This document shows positions 23,095 through 35,280 of a stretch of 64,000 nt of DNA, piece after piece. A program made the translations under genes and the position numbers. The notes below the pieces were generated by a model that had not been told where the DNA came from, did not search any database, and saw only the letters and a list, made by a program, of their open reading frames with translations. The stretch's first letter is position 1. Every line of letters begins with the position of its first letter. The DNA lies in contig JAZHRO010000063.1 in assembly GCA_037157565.1 (NCBI GenBank), positions 157,778,501 to 157,842,500 on the forward strand, given 5' to 3'. This DNA comes from Thalassia testudinum. Lineage: Eukaryota > Streptophyta > Magnoliopsida > Alismatales > Hydrocharitaceae.

Positions 23095-25254
23095 CTAGGC
23101 ATGAGTGAAATGTGTGCCACCATCACTGATAATTGCCCTAGGAACCCCAAACCGACTGAAGATATTTCTCTTCACAAAATCGATGACCACCTTGTGGTCA
23201 TTGGTCAAGGTGGGAATTGCCCCAATCCACTTGGACACGTAATCAACAGCGACCAGAATATACTGGTGTCTAAATGAAGGAGGGAAGGGTCCCATAAAGT
23301 CTATGCCCCAAATGTCAAAAATTTCGATAGAAAGAATTGGGTTCAAGGGCATCATATCTCTCTTGGCCATGTTCCTGAGTGTCTGGCATCGGGTGCATGA
23401 CCTAGAGAATTCCTGCGCATCCCTAAATAATGATGGCCAATAGAATCCGGATTGCAAAATTTTTGCGGCCATCTTTTTCCCAGAAAGGTGTCCACCACAA
23501 GCGGATATGTGGCAGAACTCAAGTATGCTATGGAACTCGACTTCCGGGACGCATCGACGAATAATCTGATCAGCGCCAATGCGGTACAACTCAGGATCAT
23601 CCCAAAAATAATATTTGGCCTCAGATACAAGTCTATCACATTGCTGTTTGGTCCAATCCTGGGGGATTTGACCAATGGCCAAATAATTGACAATATCCGC
23701 AAACCAGGGGGTTCGGATTCCTGAGATTGTGAGGATAGTTTCATCTGGAAAAGTATCAAAGATTGGAACATTCAGATGAGGGGAATCAATTAGGATTCTC
23801 GAAAGGTGATCTGCTACTACATTTTGTGCCTCGGCTTTATCCCTGATTTCAAGATCAAACTCTTGAAGCAGTAGAATCCAACGAATAAGCCAGGGTTTGG
23901 CATCCTTTTCGGCCAAGTGATGTTTTAAGGCCGAGTGGTCAGTATAGATGATGATGCGAGAACCTAATAGATAAGCCCTGAATTTTTCTAGAGCGAAAAC
24001 TACAGCTAGTAATTCTTTTTCAGTAACGGTGTAATTCCTCTGGGCCTCGTCTAGAGTTTTGCTACCGTAGTAAATCACAGAATGCTTTTTCTCAATCTTT
24101 TGACCAAAGATAGCCCCGACGGCATAATCAGATGCGCCAGCCATAATCTCAAATGGGGCTGTCCAGACCGGTGGTTGCAATACTGGGGAGCAAGTGACTG
24201 CTGTTTTTAATAAATCGAATGCCTTACGACAATATTCATCAAACTCGAATGGCGCATCTTTGGCCAAAAGTTTACTCAAGGGCCAAGCAACCTTCGAGAA
24301 GTCCTTAATAAATCTTCTATAAAAACCCACATGCCCAAGAAAAGAACGAATCTGTTTTACGGATGTGGGTGGAGGAAGTCTAGAGATAGCATCCACCTTA
24401 GCTCTATCAACTTCAATTCCCTGATTAGAAACCACGTGACCTAGGATGATGCCCTCCTGAGTCATAAAGTGGCTCTTTTCCCAACTAAGGACCAACCGTG
24501 TCTTAATGCATCTCTGAAGGATCAATTTCATGTTAGCCAGGCAAGACTCAAAAGAATCTCTGAAAATAGAGAAATCATCCATGAATACCTCAAGACAATC
24601 TCCCACCATGTCAAGAAAGATGGCCATCATGCACCTTTGAAAAGTTGAAAGAGCATTGCAAAGCCTGAACGGCATTCTACGAAATGCAAAGGTTCCATAG
24701 GGACATGTGAAAGTTGTCTTTTCCTGGTCTTCGGGATGGATAGGGACTTGGTTATATCCCAAATAACCGTCTAGGAAACAAAAATATGTTTGCCTAGCTA
24801 ACCCTTCGAGGATTTGATCAATAAATGGCAAGGGGAAATGATCCTTTCTAGTGGCAATGTTCAGCTTCCTATAGTCAATACTGACTCTCCAAGCAGAAGC
24901 TGAACGAGTGGTGAAGGTTTCCCCTTTCTCATTAGTCGTAACGGTTATTCCCGCCTTCTTGGGTACAATTTGAATGGGGCTAACCCATGGACTATCTAAG
25001 ATTGGGTAAATAATCCTAGCATCGAGCCACTTAATTATCTCCTTCTTGACCACTTCTCGCATATTCGGGTTTAGTCTCCTTTGCATTTCGCAAGAAGGGT
25101 GGGATACATCTTCCATGAAAATACGATGATTACAATAAGATGGCTCGATCCACCTAAGGTCGTGGATGGTCCAACCAATTGCCTCCTTGTTGTTCTTAAG
25201 GACCTTAATTAACCACAATTCTTGCTCCTTAGTCAAATCAGCATTAATAATCAT
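23095..25254 (-). pseudogene. T2 reverse transcriptase, RNase H and integrase N-terminal part
   Basis: A 719-codon open stretch. RT: SIDYRKLN at 126-132, LDGYLGYNQV at 161-170, catalytic FMDD at 224-227. RNase H: starts near 371, where MAGASDYAV has Gly in place of the catalytic Asp; later ELLAVVFALEKF and YTDHSALKH are present. Integrase: zinc HHCC at H582, H589, C620, C623; core Asp at 652 (IDFMGPFP) and 711 (IISDGGTHF). A TAG at 23095-23097 cuts it just after the second Asp. Only this codon separates it from the rest of integrase. Confidence 0.9.
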
Positions 25255-25629
25255 AGGGGGTGTGTTTTTTAGGTCCTAAGAACTCATATTTCAAATTTTT
25301 GGGCAATGGTTTTAATTCCAGCTGGGTGGGTTTAGAATCGAAGGAAGGGAGGATGCTGATGAAGATTCATCAGGACGATCCAGTGGAAGAGGCTGGAAAT
25401 GAACAAAATCAACAGCCTCTTTTAGATGTGGCAGTTCTACCATGGAGGAGGGTTGTAGGTTGGGTTCGCTAAAGCTAATGGAGTCCTTGAGTGCATTGAT
25501 TGTCATACACGTCTCAAGATCCTGATCCTCGAGTTCCTCAATGAATCCACAATCCTCAAATCCTCTTATCGCCTTGAAAATATCCAGAGTTAATTTCTTA
25601 TCCCCAAAGGCAATCTCCATACTACCGCT

Positions 25630-26010
25630 TTAACAGTTTATGTTGGCCTTGGCGGTAGCTAGGAACGGATGCCCCAGAATGACGGGCGTGTTCCTCAAAT
25701 CATTGGGTACATCCATGTCATGGATGAGGAAATCTACAGGAAAATAGAAATCCTTGATCTTGATAATTACATCCTCAATAACGCCTCTCGGTGTGGTGAG
25801 CGATCGGTCCGCTAATTGTAGCATTACTGAGGTTGGCCTGAGTTCACCTAATCCAAACTTATCATAAATAGAAGTGGGGATTAGGTTGATGGATACACCT
25901 AGGTCCATTAGTGCCCTATCAAAAGTGTATTCCCCAATAATGCATGAGATCAAGGGGGCACCTAGATCTTTCTTCTTTTGAGGAAGGTGATGCAGGATTA
26001 CAGAACTTGC
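25630..26010 (-). pseudogene. T2 aspartic protease domain
   Basis: The active-site motif is DLGVS near polyprotein residue 732 (usual plant form DLGAS), followed by NLIPTSIYDKFGLGEL, LADRSLTTPRGVIEDV and the ILGHPFLATAKANINC end typical of Athila proteases. It would release gag and pol from the polyprotein. A nonsense codon follows directly (near 25621). Confidence 0.85.
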
Positions 26011-28098
26011 CTACTCAGAGAGAATCACCTTCCTCGGAGTGGGTTCTCTCGGCTTACGCTTTTTGGTACACAATTCTTTCAAGAATTTAGCGTAAGTCGG
26101 GATGTGCTTAATAGCATCGAGGAGCGGAATATTGATCTCTACGCTCTTGAATAAATTCAAGAGCTCCTCATTGCTGTCTAGGGTTTTCTTCTTCTTGGTT
26201 TTCAATAGGGCTTCGGGGAACGGAATATGGGTGGAATTTTCAATTTTTGGTCCCTGGGCCTTATTGTCTTCTTCAACCTCCTCCTTCTCTTTCTCAAGCT
26301 CCCCAAGATTTTGGTTTCTAGAAGGTAATTCTGGGTTCTGGGTCTGCTTCCCACTTCTCAAGGTGACAGAGTTTGCAGAGGCATAAGGGTTTGGATCTTC
26401 AGGTGGATTAGTGAAGATTGGAGAGCCTTGGTTGGTCATGTAACCGGAAAAGGAAGAAGAGGGACCCTGTTCAACCACCTGAGCATGCGCATGTGGGTCC
26501 CGTTGATTCCCATACCCTTGGGCTCTATTGCCCTGATTTTGCACATTACGCAGGTCTGGTACGGGATGAGATGGTAGGGATCCGGGTTGTCGGGTGTTTG
26601 CAATTAACCCGGATTGCAAGTTATCCAAAGATGTCTTCATTTGTTGCATAAGCTGTAGCATGGACCCTTGCATTTACACCATATGCCGATTCAAATCAGC
26701 CTGCCCCGCGGATTGTTGAGCATTCCAAGATGGCTGATTAATCGGTCTTGGGGGCAACTGGGTGTATACTTGACCCTGACCCATGGGTTTTTGAGATGCA
26801 TAGTTGCCGGGTTGAGATTGGGTCTGTTGCCCCTGATTTTTCCAAGAGAAGTTAGGGTGGTTCCTCCATCCTGAGTTGAAAGTGTTGTAATTTGGGTTGG
26901 ACCTAACATTCTCCTGCATTACATATGCATCCTCAAAAAATGAGGATGAAGAGAAGGTGTGATCAGAGAAACTGGGATCGAAGGCCCCAGTTTGGAACCC
27001 ATATGGTTCCGAGAAATCCTGCCTCACAGGTTGAGCCAACTCGTGTTGATTCACGAATTCCTGCCCCGTGGGAGCTCATGAGGAATGGAATCTCGAATTC
27101 TGGGATTGAGTGGGTAAAGAAGTGTTTCCTGAATTCCCAAACATCCATTCTTCCATTTTCTTAGCAACCAAGTCCATTTTATCCAGTTTATTACAAATTA
27201 ATTCCATGTCAAATGAATGAGAGTCCTGGATCTCATTAGCACTTGACCTAGGTTTTTGGGACCGGTTGAAAGCATCCATGGAGGCATGATTAATTGAGTT
27301 CTTGCTCATTTCCTCAAACAGGTCATATGCGCTATCTGCATCCCTATTGAGAAAATTGCCTCCGCAGGAGGCATCCACATGATTACGGAGTTGCTCAACC
27401 AACCCATGATAGAAAATCTGCACGAGTTGCCATTTCAGCACCTCGTGGTGTGGACACTTCCTCAAAAGTTCCTGGAATCGCTCCCAGGCACCATGAAATG
27501 GTTCCCTCGACCGTTGGGCGAAAGTGGTAATCGCCCGTCGCAAAGCATTGGTCCTTCCGATAGGGAAGAATTTCTTCAAGAAAGCCGACTTAAGAGCAGC
27601 CCAAGTTTCAATCGACCTTCCTATAGTCCGGTACCAATGAGCGGCCTTATCCCAGAGAGAGTGGGGGAAAAGCCTCATGATCATTTGCTCTTCGTTCACA
27701 TTCCTTGCTCTGGTGGTCTGAACCGACATGGTTAGATCTTCCAGGTGCTGGAATGGGTCCTCTGAGCAAAGCCCATGAAAATGCTTAATCAAACTTAAGA
27801 CTTGGGGCTTGATTTCAATGTCTCCAGTGGGAATCATGATGCCGGGATATTCCCCATAGTTTGAAGGATCGTAAAAATCCTTCAAGGGCCGAGCGCCCTG
27901 ACCATGCATGCGTTGGAACCATTGCTGCATCTGCTGCAATTCTTCAAACTGCCTCTGAATCAGCTCCTGCTGGTTCAGAGGTGGGGAAGGTAATTGTTGA
28001 TCAACCAGGGGATCTGCTTGGCTATAGCTCAACCTCTGCCTCCTTGAATGGTCTAAAGGTCCTTCCAATCTAGGGTTCAATGACCGCCTCCCGAGCAT
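26011..28098 (-). pseudogene. T2 gag region
   Basis: Residues 1-696. Residues about 100-230 form the plant retrotransposon gag core (DPFQHLEDL, LWDKAAHWY, FLKKFFPIGRTNALRRAI, HHEVLKWQLVQIFYHGL). The rest is Q/S/N-rich (residues 330-500), then an acidic/basic linker with FPEALLKTKKKKTLDS and FKSVEINIPLLDAI, a block conserved in H, T1 and P1. Two internal nonsense codons (27076 and 26674) and a third at the end (26011). Gag would form the particle and bind RNA; no zinc knuckle seen. Confidence 0.85.
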
Positions 28099-28702
28099 AG
28101 ACTAAAAGGAAGTCGGAAGGATGGGGAAAAAAAAAAAAGGGAACCATGCAACATAAGAATACAAGCCTGTCGTTAGATAGGGCAGCCTAAGGTCTACTGA
28201 CTCTCAAAATCCGTCCAAAGGTTATGGACGATTTACTCTACTTATGTCCAGGCAATCCAACCAGTTAGAAGGAGGGACTAGGGAGAAGGTTCTTCCTTTG
28301 GCTTGCGCCTCCGGTTCCTAGTGTACCTCCCAACCGCGGTCATTTGACGCTACTCCCCTAGCTAGACATCAGATTAACTAGTATAAGCAGGTTAATCGTG
28401 AATAATCTCAATCTGGATCCTGATGAGAGAATGAGTCCTTAGGGCCAACGCCTAATTGATTTTAGTTAGGCTTGGGAATTGGTGCTCTGGAATGTGATGG
28501 AATGGGTTGTGCCCTTAATGATTTGTTTGAGAATGAGTGAATGTGCACAACCAAGAGGTTTTCAAGCAAGATTATTAATGAGGAGGTGAGTTTTAGGATT
28601 TGAATCTTACTTAATAGCTTTTAGGATTCAAATATTAGGTGTTTTCAACCAAGTTTTATGAGGCAAACCAAGTTTGCTATTGAAAGCACATGTTCAAGTC
28701 TT
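28099..28702 (-). other. T2 5' leader, gag-proximal part
   Basis: Leader sequence collinear with 17988-18600; breaks off at the P1 insertion and resumes at 40301. No ORF. Confidence 0.75.
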
Positions 28703-29059
28703 TGATTGCACCGCAAAAATACACCTGCAATAGTGCCTTCTTGTGCTATTTCCTAGCATTACCAATGCATATTAGGTCTCATTAGTTGCATTGTAAAAAT
28801 ACATGCATGCAAGCATTTAATTGAGAAGGGAGGAGAATGAAATAAGTGGCCTTGCATTTTACTCTTTTCCTCAAGTGCATCTTTGGAAAATCCACCATCT
28901 TTTTATTTTTTTCCACTTGATTTTGAAATGCTTCCCATGGCTACAACTTCTTCTCCTCGTGCTCTCCCTGCCAGCCCTTCCCTGCAGTTGCCATTCCCTG
29001 TCGTGGCCATGCATGAGCCATGCACAGCCAGGGCATGGCCATGCATGGCTTTCTTCTCC

Positions 29060-29068
29060 TATAAAAAG
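29060..29068 (+). promoter_or_regulatory. TATA box of P1 5' LTR
   Basis: TATAAAAAG after a CATGCATGG repeat region (GCCATGCATGGC, RY-like); same in the 3' LTR at 37730-37738. Confidence 0.7.
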
Positions 29069-30239
29069 CCACGGTTCCTTCTGAAAGAAAACAAGCCTGG
29101 TCCCAGCCAAAAAAAAATCCCACCAGCAGCTCCATCTCCTTCTAGGCCGTCCTCTCCTCGCTCTCCATGCATACGCCGGCCCCCCTCCTCTGAGGAGACA
29201 CCCAGCGGGCAGGAGCCCTCACTGTAGTGCACACCACCATAGTGAGAGCACCACCGCCCAGCTCTTCAAAGAGCCGGTAGGCGTGGTGGCTTTGTTCTCG
29301 TTTCTTTACATTCCCGCACCTTCAGCCATGGCTGCACGCTTCAAGGTTTGAAGCTCGCAGCTTGGCAACAGCAGCAGCTAGGCGGCGGTAGCAGCAGCAG
29401 CAGTAGCCCCAGCCATTCTGTGCAAGCTTGCAGGCCCCCCAGCCCCTTCCGCGCGCGCCTGCAGACTTCTCTGCCTCCCGCTTTCTCCGCTCTGTCGCAC
29501 GCTCACTTCCGCCTGCAACCGGCCTTTGTGCTCCTCTGCAACTGGCCGGCCAACCCTCGCCGCACACCCCAGCAGCGCCTGCGTCACCCTCGCCTTTCCC
29601 CGTGCTCACCAACTCCCTCTCCGGATGTTCTGTCGCGAGCTTCTCCGTGCTTGCAACCGGCTGGCGCAGATCATCTTCCTCGCACGCTAGCTCACGCGAG
29701 CCAGCCGTGAGCCGGCCACACTCACACCACCTGCAACTCCCGGTTGCACGGTGCAGACGACCACTGTAGCCACTGTTCATGCAAGTCTATGTGACACTGT
29801 GACTACAGTGGGGTGACCGAAAAGCTTCTCACTTTACCGGTCACCTGGCGTGCTGCAACCGGTCATAGCCCGCACGTGCGTCTCTGCCCGTGTCGCCCGC
29901 AGTAGGCCGTACCCATCTGCCCCGCCTGCACTCGCCCACGCACGCCTGCCTTCGCCCACTCCCTTCGCCCGCGCAAGCCTTCGCACAGCAGGGTGTGCTG
30001 CATCTCCTCTCCGCACCCATCGCCCTCCAGCGCATGCTTCTCTACACGCACAAGCGCCCATGTGCGAGCTTAAACCACCAGACGACGCCCTTTGCGCCCA
30101 GACGCCTTAACAGTGCCCTCGCCTCCAGCAGAGCAGCTGCGCTCTCTCCCACTCTCTCTCTCTCACAACACTCTCTCACTCTCTTCACCAACACACACAC
30201 ACACCTACAGTAACACTTCCACACACCCACACACACCTA

Positions 30240-30960
30240 TACACTATTATATACATATATATATATATATACTTATATTTATACATATAGTATTACCTAT
30301 ATACTTATGTATTAGTATACATACATATATATATATATCTATATACTTATATATATACATATACATATATATATATATATATATGTTCATATACTTATAT
30401 CAACATATATAGTAGTATTAGTATACTTATATATATCTATATACATATATCTATATACTTATATATATCTATATATACATATATATTTACACATATACAT
30501 ATACTTATATATATATATATACATATATATATACACATATATATACTTATATACAAATATTTATATACATATATCTATATATATATTATTACCTATATAA
30601 CTAAGTATAGATACATATATGTATATATATATACATATATACATATATATACACACCTACTTATATATACATCTATATATACATATATATCTATATCTAG
30701 CTACATATATCTATTTATACATATACTACTATATACATATGCATACATATATATTTAAATCTATATAGTTATATACACATACTTATACATATATATATAC
30801 ATATATATATATATCTTTACATATATCTATCTATACATATACTTATATATATATATATATATATACACATACATATATACATATACATATATATATACCT
30901 ATATATTTATAACCATATATATATATAGATATATTTACATACATATATATATATATATCT
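30240..30960. repeat. (TA)n/(ATATAC)n microsatellite in P1 5' LTR
   Basis: About 720 bp of alternating TA with interspersed C (ATATAC, TATCTATA). The 3' LTR carries the equivalent at 38880-39600 with indels. Confidence 0.9.
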
Positions 30961-31662
30961 ATTTTCACATTATTTACCATACATGGTATCCCGGGAATAT
31001 CTACACCAATTGCTGATATTCCCCGATACACGTGTACAAAAAGCGTGGTCGTGTACATCTTCCACCATCTATCCCACACTCCACGTGGCACCTAGTCCTA
31101 TTGGTTGTGTCTTTCTAGACGATGACCGACTCGACACCGTACTACACTCCATCTCCGCCTCCACCCCTACCCCTTTATATACATAATATATACCTATATA
31201 TATATACTGTATTTACTTTATTTCTATTTTGCTTTCCTATTAGTAAAAAGATAAAAAACATATACAAAAGAGAAAAGATAATCTTTGACTTGCAGGTACT
31301 CCGTCTTGCGAATAGCAAGACCCATTTTGGAACCCTATTTTGGCTCAAAGCCGAGAACCCAATTTTGGTGGTGTGCCTCAAGGACAAAGATTACCAAAAA
31401 AAATCTAAGTAAGAAAAACACCAAAAACACAATAAATGAATGGAAGAGACTCGTTGTAGGAAAGGCGTAGAAACTCGACTTGTAACCCCACTTCCCTGAG
31501 TTCGACCCTGGGCCTAAAAGTGATAAGATAAAATCAAGTAGGCTAGGTTAAAAAATTTTGTAAAGAGTTGGTTAGGTCCGATTTAGGTTAACCACTATAC
31601 ACATTTCAACGATAAAATCACCATATTAACAACCTATCCGGGCTCGACAACATACTCTTTTC

Positions 31663-31680
31663 TGGCGCCGTTGCCGGGGA
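31663..31680 (+). other. Primer-binding site (tRNA-Asp) of P1
   Basis: TGGCGCCGTTGCCGGGGA, an exact 18-nt complement of the tRNA-Asp 3' end. Lies 10 nt after the LTR end, against 3 nt in the other elements. Confidence 0.92.
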
Positions 31681-33031
31681 AGTGCGCCTTCAAGTAAGTT
31701 TCTATTCAACTCCTTTCAATTTTTCTCTTCTCTCTTCACAGGTATCTTTGCTTTTGGTGTGCAGGTGAACCTGGTGCAAGGAGAAGGCAGGTAGACGAAG
31801 TCGAAGACGTGAGCAGATCCAAGGCGGGAATGATAGCGTGAAGATGCCGACACCGCATTGGAGCTTCGCACACGTTGCCGAACAAGTAGGTCTTCTTTTC
31901 TTAGCAACTAGGTTTAACTTGTCACCTTAATAAAAACTAGAAAAACATCTTGGGATCTCTTGGGGCAAGTGGACTAAAATTCACTTGTTTGATTGATTGT
32001 CTTCACCCCCACTGCCCTGCGATTTCCCGCCTTACTTTGCATAGCAAAAATCCAAGAATCTTGATTCTTGAATTTTTCGCCGTGCAAAGTATTCTTTGAG
32101 GCAAATACAAAAAGATTGATTGCACCCCTCTTTTGCCTCACTTATCTACAATTCGGGATCACCTTTTTGGTGGGGAGACTTGGAATTGAGTTAATTCCAA
32201 CCCCACCACAACTTTTCAACTTGCCTAAGATTCGATCCCGAATACCTCAACCCCTAACAAATTGATTTTCTTTATCTTTTGGTTGGGCCTTGTGTGGAAA
32301 TCTTTTTGGTGATTGGGAGCACTTGAATTGAAGTGCTTTGTCTCCCTTTCACACTAATTTAAAACTGATTCATGCATCCACACATAGAAATCTCCATTTA
32401 GGGTAGCCCATTACATTTTAGCATGCATTAACTAACTGATACTGAAGAAGGGTTTGTTGGGCTTAGAAAGAAAACTTGTATTCTCACAAAAACCCAGAGA
32501 TTGGTTGAATTGGTATTTAAGTGAAATCCTAAAATTCATACTACTTAAGGCTGAACTCTAAAAACCATTCACCAATTAAGAACTTCAATTCGGGGAGATT
32601 TCCCCATTGCATGCTTGTTTTACACACTCTGAAAATCAATAACTTGGGCATTACCCGTAAACAACGCCCTTCACATTCCAAAAGCACTTGACCCTAAGCC
32701 TCTAACTAAAATTGGTAGTAACTTGACCCTTCTTAAGGGTTGGAGATCTAACTACCTGCGTGTAGCATCTATGTGCTGGTGAGAGTTCCCGCGTGCTATC
32801 AGGTGTCTAAAACTGGGGCAAACGGCCTTTCAATCTAGCCCAGTGGTTCCGCGGTGCTCGCATTCGGTTCCATAGTTCGTGATAGTAGGTAACTTAGATC
32901 TTTAGGTCTAAGGGCACACTGTAGAGGTTAGGAACTTTACTGTGTTGATTTGTAATCAAGTGTACCTTTGTGGCGTCATTTCTCTCTTCTCTTTTCCCTT
33001 CTTATCCCCGCAATTCTTCTTGCGGTAGTGC
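31681..33031 (+). other. 5' leader of P1
   Basis: About 1.35 kb between PBS and gag start. No supported ORF. Contains CTTTTGG/TTTTT-rich stretches; nothing else recognised. Confidence 0.6.
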
Positions 33032-35280
33032 ATGTTTGGGAGGAGGTCACAAAAACCTGAACTATTTGAATTGCCTGATAAATCTAGAAAAGAAGCCGAA
33101 TCGTCCTCCTCCTCCACAAACTTGGCTGCATGCCTACCCCCAAATCCCGAGGGAGGAAACCGCCCTCAGAACCCACCAGGTGGTGGAGCCTTAGATCCCA
33201 TAACCTGCCTCTAAGCCCAAATGGAATTGTATAATGAGCAAATCGAAGCCATTCGGGAAACATTGGAGGAAATGCAGAACCCTCCCAAACGGGAGGAGCC
33301 TAGGTCTCTTAGCTCCTATCAGAATTCTGCTGCTACAGAGACCATAGGACAAATTCAGTTCCCCATGGGTGTGGACGACTTTGAATTGAAACCAAACATA
33401 ATTGGCCTAATAAATTTTCACTTCCATGGTCCTGCAAGTGAAGATCCTTTTCTCCACTTGGAAGACCTAACCTGACTGGTTGAGACGGTTAAACCAAGAA
33501 ATGTCGGGTTACCTATAGTCCTCATGAAAATGTTCCTGTTTCTGTTGCGAGATAAAGCGTCGCAGTGGTTACGCACCCTTGGGAGAACCATCCACTCTTG
33601 GGAAGAGATGCGAACAATGTTTCTCAAGAAGTTATTCCCAATCGGGCGAACTAATGCGCTTCGACGTGCCATCACTTCATTTACGCAACAAAATGGCGAA
33701 CAATTTCATGAGGCATGGGAGAGGTATAACGACCTCCTCAGGAAGTGTCTGCACCACGGTCTGCCTAAGTGGCATATAGCCTAGATTTTCTACTATGGGC
33801 TAAATGAGACTTTGAAGCAGATTGCAGATGCTTCCTGCAGATGAAACTTTATGAATAATGACGAGAATGGAGCATTTGAATTGTTTAAAAATATGAGTGA
33901 AAACTTGATGAACAATGCTTCCATTTTTGCCTTTAATTGTACCAGCCAGCACCGAAATGTCCATGAAGTTGACACGGGACCCTCCCATTCATCCACTAAT
34001 CTAAGCCTTATTGCACAAAAATTGGATGAAGTCTCCGTCGTGCACAAGAAGTTGGACGAGCTTCTGGCCAACCCTGCCCAATCTCTAGCAAACACCACCT
34101 CTTCACCACTTCATCACAATCCAAATTCTTCTAACACCAGGCTTATCTCGAGAAACCCCGTAAGACCATCCTTACCGAGTGTTGCGCCAAGCGACTCGGT
34201 AAGTCATGTGGAACTGGCTTCTGCGAGCTAGTATTTTGACACGGAGGACCAAGCCTCCGTGTGCTCGGATGCATACTTACATGCGGACACGTCTTCTGGC
34301 ATAGAAGATGCTTCCACCCTGGGTGGTGCAATCATATGAACTTCAAATGGTCCAACAACCTGCAGTGCCAAAACCCCGCAGGTGGACCAATGTGACCGTC
34401 CGCACCCGTCATCCCAAGGGCCCAATCTAATCCTGTGGAGAATCCGCCATCAGGCCCTTACGTACCGCAAACCAAACACGCATCAAGTCCTCTTGACAAA
34501 TTGAAGCGAATGATGACGGATATGTCAAAGCGCCATGAAGAGAAGATGACCTCTCTTCAGCACCAATTGGCGCAGCAGAATGCTGAGATCAGCCAACTAC
34601 ACATGGCGACTCGATCTCAGGGCACTCTTCCCTCCCAACCTGTTCCAAACCCGCGAAATTTCGTACCCTGTGGTCCTCAACCACAGGTACTACCTTCTCA
34701 GGGACAGGTTCATCAAATTCTGCAGGCTCTGAGCATTCCACTAGGATTTCAGGCTAATCCCGCTGCAGCACTGCACTCTTATGTCCCCATTGCGAACCCT
34801 CCTCCGCCGTATGATCCCACTAGACCTGCATCCTCTAATGCTATCACTACGGGGAGTGGTAAGTAGACTGTCGATCCACCTCGACCTGATCCTAGCCCAT
34901 CTTCTTTATCGCCCTCTCATTTGGGATGAGCACCACATTCGCGAGAGGACGATACACCCAAATTGTTGCCAGAATCAGTCCCATTCCCTGAGGCTCTACT
35001 GAGGGAGCCAAAAGGCAAGAAGAAAGACACACAGGCCTTTGATAACCTGCGTAATTTGTTCAGGGATGTAGAAATCAAGGGACCCCTGCTCGAGGCTATT
35101 GATCACATACCTACTGTCACTCGATTTTTCAAAGAGTACACAACACCTAGGCGACAGTCAAAGAAAACTAAAAATCCGGTGGTTCTCTCGCCTCATGTGA
35201 GTTGTGCTATACTGTCAAACCTACCACCGAAGCAGAAAGTTCCGGGCACACCGCTTATCTCCTGTAGCATTCAAGGATGA
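33032..35280 (+). pseudogene. P1 gag and linker, decayed
   Basis: Starts MFGRRSQKP, parallel to MLGRRS in T. The gag core is recognisable: DPFLHLEDL, LRDKASQWLRTLG, FLKKLFPIGRTNALRRAI, HHGLPKWHIA. In-frame stops occur at about 33212, 33473, 33782 and 33842, and the frame shifts between 34232 and 34435. Later segments (LPESVPFPEALLREPKGKKKD and FRDVEIKGPLLEAIDHIP, about 34963-35120) match the T gag-protease linker. It would supply particle protein but is broken. Confidence 0.8.

Larger units (their letters stand above)
22420..28098 (-). pseudogene. T2 gag-pro-pol polyprotein, nearly complete frame
   Basis: From MLGRRSLNP at 28098 to the stop at 22420 is 5679 nt, 1893 codons in one frame, so the family encodes gag, protease, RT, RNase H and integrase as one polyprotein. 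It is interrupted by nonsense codons at 27076 (CGA to TGA by comparison with H), 26674, 26011 and about 25621, a -1/+1 pair of frameshifts at about 25325 and 25265 that cancel, and CAG-to-TAG changes at 23095 and 22492. No CCHC knuckle is visible. Leader to the right, split by P1; 3' region to the left. Best-preserved copy here; not functional. Confidence 0.9.
28703..31652 (+). repeat. 5' LTR of P1 (2950 bp)
   Basis: Starts TGATTGCACCGC and ends CTCGACAACA. TATA at 29060-29068, so U3 is only about 360 bp and the transcribed leader part is about 2.6 kb. It contains a GC-rich CAG/CCG-rich stretch (29340-30120), an AT-rich microsatellite (30240-30960) and near the end the motif CCCTGAGTTCGACCCTGGGC. 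Long ORFs in it are low-complexity and not conserved in the other LTR. Confidence 0.85.

Noticed and set aside
30092..31091. Tyr/Ile-rich ORFs around 30-31 kb and 38.6-39.7 kb
   Set aside because: Translations of the TA microsatellite on both strands.
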